DNA of 64,000 bases from Vibrio sp. 14G-20 (GCF_026241515.1 NZ_JAPHPW010000019.1:26107-90106); one strand, 5' to 3'; counted from the stretch's first letter, positions 45,116-53,688 are shown. Notes: generated by a model not told the origin, from the sequence alone. Numbers and translations: made by a program.

Positions 45116-47347
45116 TTACTTGTAGAAAGACTCATCCAACCCAGCACGTGTCAGTAGGCCATCACATGGCGCAAAACGATCACCGTACTTCTTAGCAAAG
45201 TCGTTCATCATCTCAACCAGTGACTTGATACCAATTTGATCCATGTAACGGAACGGACCACCTAGGAATGGCGGGAAACCGATACCGAAAATCGCACCAA
45301 TATCGCCATCACGAGGGCTGCGGATAATGCCATCATCTAGACAACGAACCGCTTCATTCAGCATAGGTAACACACAGCGCATCGCAATATCGTTATCACT
45401 CAACTTAGGATCTGGTTGCAGCTTAAGCAGCTTGTAAACTGACTTATCCACTTCCTTCTTCTTCCCTTTGTAGGTGTAGAAACCTTTACCGCTCTTACGG
45501 CCTTTACGGTTGTCATTCAACAGAATGTCGAACACATCTGGGCCTTGGAAACGGTCGCCAAGCTCATTCACTAAAATCGGAATGATCTTCGCACCGATAT
45601 CAACACCCACCTCATCTAGCAAGGTAATTGGGCCAACAGGGAAACCGAAGTCCAATAACGTGCTATCGAGCTTTTCAATCGGCTCGTTCGCTAGTAGCAA
45701 GTGCGCTGCTTCATTCATGTACGGAGCAAGAATACGGTTCACATAGAAACCGGCCGTATCTTTAACAACAATCGGCGTTTTACCTTGCTTCTTCGCTAAT
45801 GCAACTACTGTCGAAATCGTCTCTTCTGAGGTTGTTTCATGAGGGATAACCTCAACCAGCGGCATTTTCTCAGCTGGGCTGAAGTAGTGAAGACCGACCA
45901 CATTTTCTGGGCGCTTCGCCTTCTCTGCAATCTTATGGATTGGCAGTGAAGAAGTATTGGTCGCGAAGATAGTCTCTGGCTTGGCATTGGCTTCGATATC
46001 CGCAACCATTGACTGCTTAAGGTCTAGGTCTTCAAACACCGCTTCAATCACCACATCGGTGTGATTAAAACTCGTGAAGTCGATACCACCAGAAAGCTGA
46101 AGCATCTTACTTTCGAGGCCCGCTCTGCTCAGAATGCGACGCTTACGCTGCTTATCGAACAACTTGAAGTTGTAGTTAAGCGCGTTCAACACACCTTCAT
46201 TGGATACGTCTTTAATACGCACAGGCACTTTCGCTTTAGCAACGCTGACATGGCTTATACCTGCGCCCATAAGACCGCCGCCAAGCACACCAACACGCTT
46301 AACCGCTTTCGGCTCTGCGTCTGCACCGTGTTCTTTTTTCATTTCCGTCGTTGCAAAGAAAATCGAACGAAGGGCTTTAGATTCAGAAGTCATTACTAGC
46401 TCAGAGAAACGCTTGGCTTCATACTGAAGGCCTTTTTCAAAGCCGTTCTCTAGGCCATAACGAATCACATCTAGAATCGCATCTGCTGCTGGGTAATTGC
46501 CGCGTGTTTTCTGATTCGTCTTCTTAGACGCTTGTTCAAAAATCACTTTACGACCAAGGCCATTACGTGAAATCAGTTTCTCTTTGGTTGAAGCTTGGTT
46601 TTTAGACGCCAGACGCTTACCTTTTTTACTACCCGTATTCTTTTCAACAAAGCTTTTTGCTACTTCAAGCAGGATAGTTTCAGGTACACAAGCATCCACA
46701 ACACCGAGCGATTTCGCTTTCTTAGCGCGCAGTTGCTTGCCCGTTAGAATTAGGTTGAGCGATGGCAGCAAACCGATAAGGCGAGGCAGACGTTGCGTAC
46801 CGCCAGAGCCTGGTAACAGACCTAACTGTACTTCTGGTAGCCCAAGACGTGTCTTATCTGAATCGGTACATACGCGGTAATCACACGCCAGTGCGAGCTC
46901 TAAGCCGCCACCAAGACATGGGCCGTGAATCGCTGCGACCACTGGGTATGGCAGTTCAGACAGAGTTTGGAACATCTCCTGCCCTTGGCGAGCGAGAGAC
47001 TGTGCTTCGTCAGCCGTTTTACACGCATCAAGCATTCTTACATCAGCACCAGCGATAAAGTTATCTGGCTTAAGTGAATGAACGATTAAGCCCTTAACTC
47101 GGCTCTGCTTTTCTTTTAGCTGCTCGAAGATGGCTTTCATTTCTTCCGCAAAAGCCGCTTGCAGTGTGTTCATTTTCTCGTTTGGCACATCGATCGCTAA
47201 CCAAGCAATATCTTGCTCGTCGATATTAAGAGTAAATGCAGTCGCTTTCTTTTTGGTTGATTCACTACTTGTCGATTCAATGGCAGTCGCTGAATCTGGT
47301 TGAGTGACTACTTCTTTTTCTGTTTTTGCATCAAGAGTCGTAGACAT
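45116..47347 (-). CDS. fadJ: Fatty acid oxidation complex alpha subunit FadJ
   Basis: A 743-aa multifunctional enzyme. The N-terminal crotonase domain (about 45-230) has GADVRML and GGGLELALACDYR for enoyl-CoA hydratase, and the C-terminal L-3-hydroxyacyl-CoA dehydrogenase has the NAD motif VGVLGGGLMGAGI. It works with FadI thiolase in beta-oxidation. About 40 extra polar residues precede the crotonase domain. ATG 47347 has a strong GGAGGT upstream and overlaps the fadI stop by one base (TAATG), so the two are translationally coupled. The fadI-fadJ order and lengths indicate FadJ rather than FadB. Confidence 0.94.
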   Translation of the reverse strand: MSTTLDAKTEKEVVTQPDSATAIESTSSESTKKKATAFTLNIDEQDIAWLAIDVPNEKMNTLQAAFAEEMKAIFEQLKEKQSRVKGLIVHSLKPDNFIAGADVRMLDACKTADEAQSLARQGQEMFQTLSELPYPVVAAIHGPCLGGGLELALACDYRVCTDSDKTRLGLPEVQLGLLPGSGGTQRLPRLIGLLPSLNLILTGKQLRAKKAKSLGVVDACVPETILLEVAKSFVEKNTGSKKGKRLASKNQASTKEKLISRNGLGRKVIFEQASKKTNQKTRGNYPAADAILDVIRYGLENGFEKGLQYEAKRFSELVMTSESKALRSIFFATTEMKKEHGADAEPKAVKRVGVLGGGLMGAGISHVSVAKAKVPVRIKDVSNEGVLNALNYNFKLFDKQRKRRILSRAGLESKMLQLSGGIDFTSFNHTDVVIEAVFEDLDLKQSMVADIEANAKPETIFATNTSSLPIHKIAEKAKRPENVVGLHYFSPAEKMPLVEVIPHETTSEETISTVVALAKKQGKTPIVVKDTAGFYVNRILAPYMNEAAHLLLANEPIEKLDSTLLDFGFPVGPITLLDEVGVDIGAKIIPILVNELGDRFQGPDVFDILLNDNRKGRKSGKGFYTYKGKKKEVDKSVYKLLKLQPDPKLSDNDIAMRCVLPMLNEAVRCLDDGIIRSPRDGDIGAIFGIGFPPFLGGPFRYMDQIGIKSLVEMMNDFAKKYGDRFAPCDGLLTRAGLDESFYK

Positions 47348-48654
47348 TATTCTACCTCCAAGATCATTGCTGCACCTAAACCACCAGCCGCACAAGCTGT
47401 GTTCAGTGCCAAGCCGCCACCGCGACGTTTCAGTTCACGTAATGTTTGAGTCATCATGCGCGCGCCAGTCGCAGCAAACGGGTGTCCGTAAGCAATTGAG
47501 CTACCCAGAACGTTGAACTTCTCCATATCAATCTCACCGATCGCTTTGTCGCGGCCAAGATTTTTCTGAGCAAACTCGTCACTTGCAAACATTTTCACAT
47601 TCGCCAGAACTTGTGCAGCGAATGCTTCGTGCATCTCGATCAGCGTCAAATCTGAAAGCTCTAGGCCTGTGTTCTTTAATACTTGCGAGGTCGCGTAAGT
47701 CGGGCCCATCAACATATCTGTTTCAACACCAATCGCTGAGAACGCATAGCCACGGATATAACCAAGCACTTCTAAGCCTAGCTCTTTCGCTTTACCTTCG
47801 CGCATCAACATAACCGCAGCGCCACCGTCAGTCAGTGGTGTAGCATTGGCTGCCGTTACACTGCCGTACTTTCTATCAAATGCAGGGCGCAGCTTAGCGT
47901 AGCCTTCAACGGTTGAGTCGTGGCGAATGTTGTTGTCTTCCGCTAAATACTTTTTGTAAGGCGCTGGGAACGCCGTCATCACTTCGTCTTTAATCTTGCC
48001 TTCTTTCCATGCTTGAGAAGCCAAAGAGTGAGAACGGTGAGCTAGTGCATCTTGAGCTTCGCGAGTAATACCATGTGTCTTCGCCATCTGCTCAGCCGTT
48101 TGTCCCATGGATAAACCGGTCGAGTATTCTGCTACAGCAGGCGGTACTGGCATGAGATCTTTAACGGAAAGCGTTTTAAGAATTTTCAGCTTTTGACCCA
48201 TAGTTTTCGTTTTACTCAGCGCTAATAGATTTGCCGCTAACTTTTTCGAAACACCGATAGGCAATACAGAAGAAGAATCCGCGCCGCCCGCAATACCAAC
48301 ATCAATCGTGCCAGCCATAATACTTTCGGTCACGTTGACTGCTGCTTGGAAGCTGGTCGCACATGCTCGTGTAACACTGTAGGCATCGGTATTGATGTCC
48401 ATGCCTGTGCCCAATACGATTTCACGCGCAATGTTAGGCGCTTCTGGCATTTGTACGACTTGGCCGAACACGACTTGTTCGATAAGCGCAGGATCAACAT
48501 CCGTTCTTGCAAGCATTTCGCTCACAACCATTTTGCCTAGGTCAACCGCAGGCACTTGGCTAAATTCTGTGCTCTGACGAGCGAATGGGGTTCGTAATCC
48601 AGCGACAACGGCAACACGTTCTCCAGAACGCGTTTTGACTTCCTGTTTGCCCAT
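47347..48654 (-). CDS. fadI: 3-ketoacyl-CoA thiolase FadI
   Basis: A 435-aa thiolase, the length of FadI rather than the shorter FadA. The nucleophile Cys98 lies in VTRACATSFQAAV, and the C-terminal half has GHPFAATGAR and NTACAAGGLGAAMIL with the second catalytic Cys. It releases acetyl-CoA in each beta-oxidation cycle. AAGGAG precedes the ATG at 48654. The promoter (TTGATT, 16 bp, TACAAT) and an overlapping FadR-like site lie immediately upstream. Confidence 0.95.
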   Translation of the reverse strand: MGKQEVKTRSGERVAVVAGLRTPFARQSTEFSQVPAVDLGKMVVSEMLARTDVDPALIEQVVFGQVVQMPEAPNIAREIVLGTGMDINTDAYSVTRACATSFQAAVNVTESIMAGTIDVGIAGGADSSSVLPIGVSKKLAANLLALSKTKTMGQKLKILKTLSVKDLMPVPPAVAEYSTGLSMGQTAEQMAKTHGITREAQDALAHRSHSLASQAWKEGKIKDEVMTAFPAPYKKYLAEDNNIRHDSTVEGYAKLRPAFDRKYGSVTAANATPLTDGGAAVMLMREGKAKELGLEVLGYIRGYAFSAIGVETDMLMGPTYATSQVLKNTGLELSDLTLIEMHEAFAAQVLANVKMFASDEFAQKNLGRDKAIGEIDMEKFNVLGSSIAYGHPFAATGARMMTQTLRELKRRGGGLALNTACAAGGLGAAMILEVE

Positions 48655-48671
48655 GGTTTCTCCTTAAAGTT

Positions 48672-48688
48672 AAGAGGTCTGACCTGAA
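48672..48688 (-). promoter_or_regulatory. Candidate FadR operator at the fadIJ start point
   Basis: On the plus strand the site reads AAGAGGTCTGACCTGAA, with a perfect AGGTC-T-GACCT palindrome carrying the GGTNNGACC core of FadR operators. It spans roughly -4 to +13 of the transcript predicted from the adjacent promoter, the usual place for FadR repression of fad genes. Confidence 0.65.
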
Positions 48689-48690
48689 GC

Positions 48691-48718
48691 ATTGTAAAGA
48701 AGTTGTTAATTAAATCAA
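48691..48718 (-). promoter_or_regulatory. Sigma70 promoter of fadIJ
   Basis: On the minus strand TTGATT (-35, 48718-48713) and TACAAT (-10, 48696-48691) are 16 bp apart, matching consensus at 4 and 5 of 6 positions. The start point would be near 48684, 30 nt before the fadI ATG. Confidence 0.65.
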
Positions 48719-48873
48719 ACGAGCGTTTAAATAAACGTGATACGAGTATCTCACTGTTTGAAAATATAACTGCACATTCAGGCGAACCTTTTTGGGGGAA
48801 AGGTTGTCGTAAGAGACTAAACTATTGTAAGCCAAGACTGTTATCGCAATGTAGAGAATGGTTTTCTTGAGGC

Positions 48874-49037
48874 AAAAAAAAACCACACAAAGCTGTGTGG
48901 TCGGAATGTATATAAAGCAATTAACTTAGCGCCAATTGAAATAATCAGTTTCCTGATTAGGAGAAAGTAAAGTCAGCCTTCAAAAGGAAGTGTCGTCTTG
49001 CTCAACATGCTAGCCACGAATGACTAACTAGACGACA
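48874..49037 (-). ncRNA. Candidate small RNA with FNR-like promoter (FnrS-like)
   Basis: A minus-strand unit of about 164 nt between fadI and the sigma gene. It begins after TATAGT (-10) and ends in a terminator stem (ACCACACA, GCTT, TGTGTGGT) with nine Ts. Inside, TGTCGTC near the 5' end can pair with GACGACA about 40 nt on. A 7-bp GAAA-tetraloop hairpin (TAATCAG and CTGATTA) lies mid-molecule. Between them is a pyrimidine-rich single strand, ACTTCCTTTTGAAGG and ACTTTCTCCT, able to pair with Shine-Dalgarno sequences. No convincing ORF is present. An FNR-like box lies near -41. The short ACTTCCTTTT motif recalls E. coli FnrS, but homology is not established. Confidence 0.6.
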
Positions 49038-49043
49038 AGGTGT

Positions 49044-49084
49044 ACTATAGCGAGTTCTAAGCCTTAGATTTTGAAGTAGATCAA
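49044..49084 (-). promoter_or_regulatory. Promoter with FNR-like box for the candidate sRNA
   Basis: On the minus strand TTGATCTACTTCAA (49084-49071) matches the FNR consensus TTGAT-N4-ATCAA with one mismatch. Its centre is 28.5 bp before the first base of the TATAGT -10 box (49049-49044), placing it at about -40.5 to -41.5, the class II activator position. The -35 region has no good hexamer, as expected for an activator-dependent promoter. Confidence 0.55.
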
Positions 49085-49191
49085 TTTTAATGTGATTTTA
49101 CGATTTCCTGCCGATCGTTAGCTCTAAAAATATAAAAACGAAGCACAACGTATAGAGGACAGCTATACGCAGAGCAATTATGGAGGCTCGT

Positions 49192-49755
49192 GTGTCAATA
49201 ATAAAAATGTTTGGAAAGAAAACAGCCAAGCGTCCGGTCAACTCTGATATGGACAAACAAAGAAAATACGAAGCACTCGTACGTGCCTATCATCGTGACC
49301 TCTTTCGCTACGCCTATTGGTTATGTAAAGACAAAAGCATTGCCGAAGACTTAGTTCAAGAAACTTGCCTTCGTGCATGGAAGTCACTCGATAGCCTTCA
49401 AGATGAAAAGGCCGCTAAATCTTGGCTGATTACCATCTTAAGACGCGAGAACGCTCGGCGTTTTGAACGCAAACAGTTTGATCTGGTTGATATCGACGAC
49501 CACGGTAACGATGCTAGTGTCAGTGATGACCCGCACCATCAGCACCAATGGTTGCAAACCCAGATCATGAGACTTGAAATTGATTACCGTGAACCTCTCT
49601 TCTTGCAAGTGATTGGTGGTTTTAGTGGTGATGAGATTGCCGATATTCTCGATCTCAACAAAAACACGGTGATGACACGTTTATTCAGAGCTCGAAATCA
49701 GTTGAAAGAGCTGTTGGATACAGAAGAGGCAGAGAGGGGGCAACATAATGGATGA
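49192..49755 (+). CDS. ECF-type RNA polymerase sigma factor
   Basis: A 187-aa sigma70-family protein. Region 2 contains DLFRYAYWLCKDKSIAEDLVQETCLRAWKSL in two conserved blocks, and the region 4 helix-turn-helix contains SGDEIADILDLNKNTVMTRLFRARNQL-type sequence. GTG 49192 is chosen because GGAGG lies 5 nt upstream; an in-frame ATG at 49180 overlaps that site itself. It overlaps the following DUF3379 gene by 8 bp, the usual arrangement of an ECF sigma and its regulator. The regulon is unknown; its place between fadIJ and fadL suggests, but does not prove, an envelope or lipid role. Confidence 0.88.
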   Translation: MSIIKMFGKKTAKRPVNSDMDKQRKYEALVRAYHRDLFRYAYWLCKDKSIAEDLVQETCLRAWKSLDSLQDEKAAKSWLITILRRENARRFERKQFDLVDIDDHGNDASVSDDPHHQHQWLQTQIMRLEIDYREPLFLQVIGGFSGDEIADILDLNKNTVMTRLFRARNQLKELLDTEEAERGQHNG

Positions 49756-50476
49756 TTTGGAATTTCGTCGTCGTGTATTGTCGGAACCTAAACAACGTAC
49801 ACAAGATATTGTTGATGCGGCCGCGAATAGCGAAGCCAATAGTAACTTCTTAGACGATGTACTAGCGCTTGATAAGCAGATCCATTCAGCGATGAATGTG
49901 GATGTGCCAGACGATCTTGCTGATCGTATTCTGTTCAATCAGACCTCAAGCGAAGAAAGCAAAGTAGTAAGGCCTACGTTTGCGAGACGTGCAATGGCAA
50001 TGGCTGCCTCAGTGGCATTTGTTGCTGGGTTATTAGTTGGCCAAGTGAATTGGGGAAATGCATTGGTTTCACCCGCTCAAGCGAGTTTGGTTGATACCGC
50101 GATGAAGCATGTTGTTGATGAGAAGAGCTTTGTGAGCTCCATCGATGAACAGGTCACATCGCAGCAGATCAACGCAAAAATGAATCCATTTGCTTTTCAG
50201 TTTGATGATGCTTTCCCTTACCACGTTTATTACCTAAACCACTGTGGTTTTGGTAAATCCAACGCGGTACATATGGTCTTCCAAGGCGCAAAAGGCAAAG
50301 TAACACTGTTTTTAACCGGTATTCCGACAGACAAACCTATCGACTTTGATGAAGAAGGTATGTCTGGTTCAGTCACACCCGTAGATGGCAGCAGCTTAAT
50401 CCTTGTGGGTGAAAATGGTGAGGATGTTTCCAAAATCGCCGAAAAGCTGACAAAAATGATCAAACCGATGAGCTAA
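49748..50476 (+). CDS. DUF3379 membrane protein, probable anti-sigma partner
   Basis: A 242-aa protein with a cytoplasmic N-terminus of about 80 residues, one transmembrane helix near 83-102 (AMAASVAFVAGLLVGQV) and a periplasmic C-terminal domain of about 140 residues. I recognise the DUF3379 family, which typically follows an ECF sigma gene in vibrios and relatives. Topology and an 8-bp overlap with the sigma gene fit an anti-sigma factor, but no zinc-binding HxxxCxxC motif is seen, so the mechanism is inferred. A terminator follows the gene. Confidence 0.75.
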   Translation: MDDLEFRRRVLSEPKQRTQDIVDAAANSEANSNFLDDVLALDKQIHSAMNVDVPDDLADRILFNQTSSEESKVVRPTFARRAMAMAASVAFVAGLLVGQVNWGNALVSPAQASLVDTAMKHVVDEKSFVSSIDEQVTSQQINAKMNPFAFQFDDAFPYHVYYLNHCGFGKSNAVHMVFQGAKGKVTLFLTGIPTDKPIDFDEEGMSGSVTPVDGSSLILVGENGEDVSKIAEKLTKMIKPMS

Positions 50477-50503
50477 TTCGCTCTTAAAGCCCCGCTACAA
50501 AAG

Positions 50504-50542
50504 GCCCAGCAATTATACCACTGATATTGCTGGGCTTTATTT
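50504..50542 (+). terminator. Terminator of the sigma/DUF3379 operon
   Basis: A perfect 10-bp stem, GCCCAGCAAT (50504-50513) with ATTGCTGGGC (50526-50535), followed by TTTATTT, 27 bp after the stop. Confidence 0.85.
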
Positions 50543-50666
50543 ATAGATAATCCGCAAAACCATTCACACCCCCAATACCTCTAGAGTTAAAACTCTAAAA
50601 AATAGCATTTCGCACCATTTTCGTGCCAGATAGGCGTCATTTCCATAACTTTCCACTCAAATTTAT

Positions 50667-50683
50667 CAATGGTCGGATTTGTA
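50667..50683 (+). promoter_or_regulatory. Candidate FadR operator upstream of the first fadL
   Basis: CAATGGTCGGATTTGTA matches the E. coli fabA FadR site (AACTGATCGGACTTGTT) at 12 of 17 positions. A -10-like TATACT follows at 50689-50694, so the site would cover the -35/-10 spacer region and should repress. It is weaker than the fadI site. Confidence 0.45.
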
Positions 50684-50773
50684 TATCGTATACTTCCGAA
50701 TAGGATCAGCCACCATTGAGCAATTGCTCAAATTAATCGCCCTGTAGAGGCGGATATATAAAGGAATAAATGA

Positions 50774-52009
50774 ATGACTACCAACAACACGCGTCTGTTT
50801 AAAAAGTCTCTTTTAGCAGTAACAATCACACTGGCGTCTTCGCAAGCGATGGCAGCAGGTTTCCAACTTAACGCACAATCAGCTACCGGCATCGGCCGTG
50901 CTTTCGCTGGTGATGCAGTAATCGCAGATAACGCGTCAGTAATGGCACGTAACCCTGCAGCAATGGCACTTTTTGACAAAACTGAGCTTTCTCTTGGTTT
51001 TGAAAGCATCACTTCTATGATCGAAGTTAAGGACGCGACGTACACGGCACCAGGCTCGCCAGGTGTTAATGCGGATTACGATGACGTCGGCGATACTTCT
51101 ATAGCTCCAAACATCCACCTTATCGTACCTGTAAATGACAAGTTTGCATGGGGTGTAAATGCATATTCGAACTTCGGTACAAAAACTGAATTCTCTGATG
51201 ATTACGTAGCGAACGAGTATGGTGGTTTAACCGACATCATGAGTATCAACTTTGGTTTATCTGGCTCATACCGCCTAAATAACCAATGGAGCTTTGGTGC
51301 TGGTCTAGATCTAATTTACGGTCAAGGCACAATGAAACGTGGCGGCACTCCAGTTATTGGCGGCGGTGCAGTAGACCTTCTAGATATCGATAAAGCCGAT
51401 GGTTGGGGTGTTGGCTTTAACGTCGGCACTGTATATGAACTAGATGAAAACAACCGTTTTGGTCTATCGTACCGTTACAGCCCAGAAATAACAGCTAAAG
51501 ATGATAAAGGCCAAGAGATCACACTACCTTTACCAGACATGGCTGAATTCTCTGGTTACCACAGAATCGAAGATACCAAGTTTGCTGTTCACTACTCTGT
51601 TCAATGGATTGGCTGGGGCGCATTCGATAAAATCGATTTCGAAAATGTCAAGCTAGCTGGTAGCATACCGTACACTGAAAAAGCATACGAATGGCAGGAC
51701 GGTTGGCACTACGCTATTGGTGGTACTTACTACCTAAATGACACTTGGACACTTCGTACGGGTTACATGTATGACACAAGCGCACAAGACAAGCTGACAT
51801 CAATCTCAGTACCAGATTCTGACCGCCAATGGTTCTCTGCTGGTTTCACTTACCACATTGACACAGCTTCAAATGTAGACTTTGGCTTTACTTACCTATT
51901 GGGTGATGATGTGAAAGTTGATGAGACAAGCGTACCATTTGCGTCAGTTTCAGGTACAACACACGCTGATGCAATTCTACTAGGCCTGCAGTACAGCCGC
52001 AGCTTCTAA
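50774..52009 (+). CDS. fadL: Outer-membrane long-chain fatty acid transporter FadL (copy 1)
   Basis: A 411-aa outer-membrane beta-barrel of the FadL/TodX family. A signal peptide is cleaved after AMA, giving mature AGFQLNAQSATGIGRAFAGDA, the hatch N-terminus characteristic of FadL. NPAAMALFD follows, and the C-terminus ends in the outer-membrane motif LQYSRSF with terminal Phe. It passes long-chain fatty acids across the outer membrane. AAGGA precedes ATG 50774 by 8 nt. A second copy lies 300 bp downstream, each copy with its own terminator. Ligand preference is unknown. Confidence 0.93.
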   Translation: MTTNNTRLFKKSLLAVTITLASSQAMAAGFQLNAQSATGIGRAFAGDAVIADNASVMARNPAAMALFDKTELSLGFESITSMIEVKDATYTAPGSPGVNADYDDVGDTSIAPNIHLIVPVNDKFAWGVNAYSNFGTKTEFSDDYVANEYGGLTDIMSINFGLSGSYRLNNQWSFGAGLDLIYGQGTMKRGGTPVIGGGAVDLLDIDKADGWGVGFNVGTVYELDENNRFGLSYRYSPEITAKDDKGQEITLPLPDMAEFSGYHRIEDTKFAVHYSVQWIGWGAFDKIDFENVKLAGSIPYTEKAYEWQDGWHYAIGGTYYLNDTWTLRTGYMYDTSAQDKLTSISVPDSDRQWFSAGFTYHIDTASNVDFGFTYLLGDDVKVDETSVPFASVSGTTHADAILLGLQYSRSF

Positions 52010-52312
52010 TATAAGCTAAAGCTAGGTTAAAAATCCCCAAAGGGTCGCATTACGCGACCCTTTTTTGTTGCCTAAACCACTGGCCCGCATCGATTTAGGC
52101 TTACAGCTGTAGCCTGCAGAGGCAAAATATGCCTACAAGTGTACGCTCAAACTTCGCAACACAGCCGAAACATTCAGACTATTTACCTAATAATTAGTCA
52201 CATTTACTCATTAAATCCCTAAAACACTGTTTTATTCGAATTTCATTTCTAAAGTAATAACTCTAAAAGTAGAATCACGCCACTAAATACTTATGATTCA
52301 GCGAACATAATA
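52010..52312. other. Intergenic region between the two fadL genes
   Basis: About 300 bp. It holds the terminator of the first fadL, two neighbouring small hairpins (an imperfect AGGCTTACAG/CTGTAGCCT and AGGCA/TGCCT) at about 52108-52145, and the unassigned promoter of the second fadL in an AT-rich stretch. No FadR-like site or ORF was seen. Confidence 0.6.
52039..52066 (+). terminator. Terminator of fadL copy 1
   Basis: A perfect 10-bp stem, AAAGGGTCGC with GCGACCCTTT, loop ATTAC, followed by TTT; 30 bp after the stop. Confidence 0.92.
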
Positions 52313-53608
52313 ATGAAAATGAATAAGACTCTTCTATCTGCTGCAGTGGCAGTTGGACTACTTTCGACTTCTACCGTGACTCACGCGGCAGGTTTTCAAC
52401 TAGCAGAATACTCAGCAACAGGCCTAGGCCGAGCATACGCTGGTGAAGCCGCGATCGCAGACAACGCTGGTTCACAGTGGCGTAACCCTGCTCTTCTTAC
52501 TTACTTAGAAGGAACTCAGGTTTCTGTTGGCGCTATCTATGTTGATCCAAATATTGATATCGATGGAACTTCGACTTCAGTTGGTGGTGCTTCAACGACT
52601 CCATCAAATTCAAGTGATTTCGCTCACAGCGCAGTAATTCCAAACTTTTATGTTTCTCATAAGTACAATGAAAAATTCGCGTTGGGCTTCGCTGCAGGCA
52701 CTAACTACGGTATGGAAACCGACCTAGGTAAAGATTTTGGCGGCGCAAACCACGGTAACGAAGCGAGCGTTATCAGTATGGAACTGAACCTAAACGCTGC
52801 ATACCAAGTACTTGAAAGTCTGTCGATTGGTGGTGGTGTTCGATACATCATGGCTGAAGGTAGCTTTGGGGCCGTTGCTTCATCTACATTAGGTAGTGTA
52901 GAAAAAGGGGACACTCTTAAATACATGGAAGGCGATGATACAGCGTGGGGCTGGCAAGTAGGTACCGCTTGGCAAATCAATGAAAATAACCGCTTAGGCT
53001 TTACCTATAAGTCTGAAGTTGACCTCACTCTTAAAGGCCACGCAGAAGGTGCAGGCTTCGAACTTCCACAAGGCCAAAAAAGAAGTGGTTCAATGGAACT
53101 AGCGCTACCAGCGACTGCTGAGCTAGCGAGCTTCCACCAACTTACAGAAACAGTTGCTATACACGCGAGTATCAACTGGACAAATTGGAGCAGCTTCAAA
53201 GAACTTGTTGCTGATTTCCCAACGGAATCAGTGCCAATCAAAGAAGAAAACTGGGAAGACAACTACCGCTTTGCTATTGGTACCACTTACCAAATGACAC
53301 CTAAGTTAGCTCTACGTTCTGGTATTGCATATGATACTTCAGCAGTAAGCGAAGAGCACCGTACTGCGACGATTCCAGAGACAGACCGTACTTGGTTAAG
53401 TATTGGTGCTGGATACCAGTGGTCTGAGCAACTAACGTTAGATGCTGGCTTCACTTACATTCTAGCGAAAGACGCTAAAATGCATGAGTCAGATCTTGGT
53501 ACATTGCAACCATTTGAACCAGGTGCCGACTATTTTGGTGGAAGCTTCGAAGGCGAAGTGACAGGCAGTATTTGGCTAGTGGGTATTCAAGCGAACTACC
53601 GCTTCTAA
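52313..53608 (+). CDS. fadL: Outer-membrane long-chain fatty acid transporter FadL (copy 2)
   Basis: A 431-aa FadL-family barrel. The signal peptide ends in THA, and the mature N-terminus AGFQLAEYSATGLGRAYAGEA is closely related to copy 1, followed by the NPA motif in WRNPALLTYLEG. The C-terminal strand ends IQANYRF. The two copies differ most in the surface loops, so they are an old duplication or distinct paralogues rather than a recent copy. ATG 52313 is used; ATG 52319 is an alternative and neither has a strong ribosome site. Confidence 0.92.
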   Translation: MKMNKTLLSAAVAVGLLSTSTVTHAAGFQLAEYSATGLGRAYAGEAAIADNAGSQWRNPALLTYLEGTQVSVGAIYVDPNIDIDGTSTSVGGASTTPSNSSDFAHSAVIPNFYVSHKYNEKFALGFAAGTNYGMETDLGKDFGGANHGNEASVISMELNLNAAYQVLESLSIGGGVRYIMAEGSFGAVASSTLGSVEKGDTLKYMEGDDTAWGWQVGTAWQINENNRLGFTYKSEVDLTLKGHAEGAGFELPQGQKRSGSMELALPATAELASFHQLTETVAIHASINWTNWSSFKELVADFPTESVPIKEENWEDNYRFAIGTTYQMTPKLALRSGIAYDTSAVSEEHRTATIPETDRTWLSIGAGYQWSEQLTLDAGFTYILAKDAKMHESDLGTLQPFEPGADYFGGSFEGEVTGSIWLVGIQANYRF

Positions 53609-53641
53609 TCTTTTGATTTAATCTAAAGTCAGACGCATTAA

Positions 53642-53680
53642 AAAGGCTCGATGTTATTATCAACATCGAGCCTTTCTTTT
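53642..53680. terminator. Bidirectional terminator between fadL copy 2 and mlaA
   Basis: A perfect 14-bp stem (53642-53655 with 53662-53675), loop ATTATC, followed by CTTTTAT on the plus strand and by TTTAATG on the minus strand. It serves convergent fadL and mlaA. Confidence 0.92.
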
Positions 53681-53688
53681 ATCTGCAA

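Noticed and set aside
52108..52145. Two small hairpins between the fadL genes as an sRNA
   Set aside because: No promoter element or T-tailed terminator could be matched to them.
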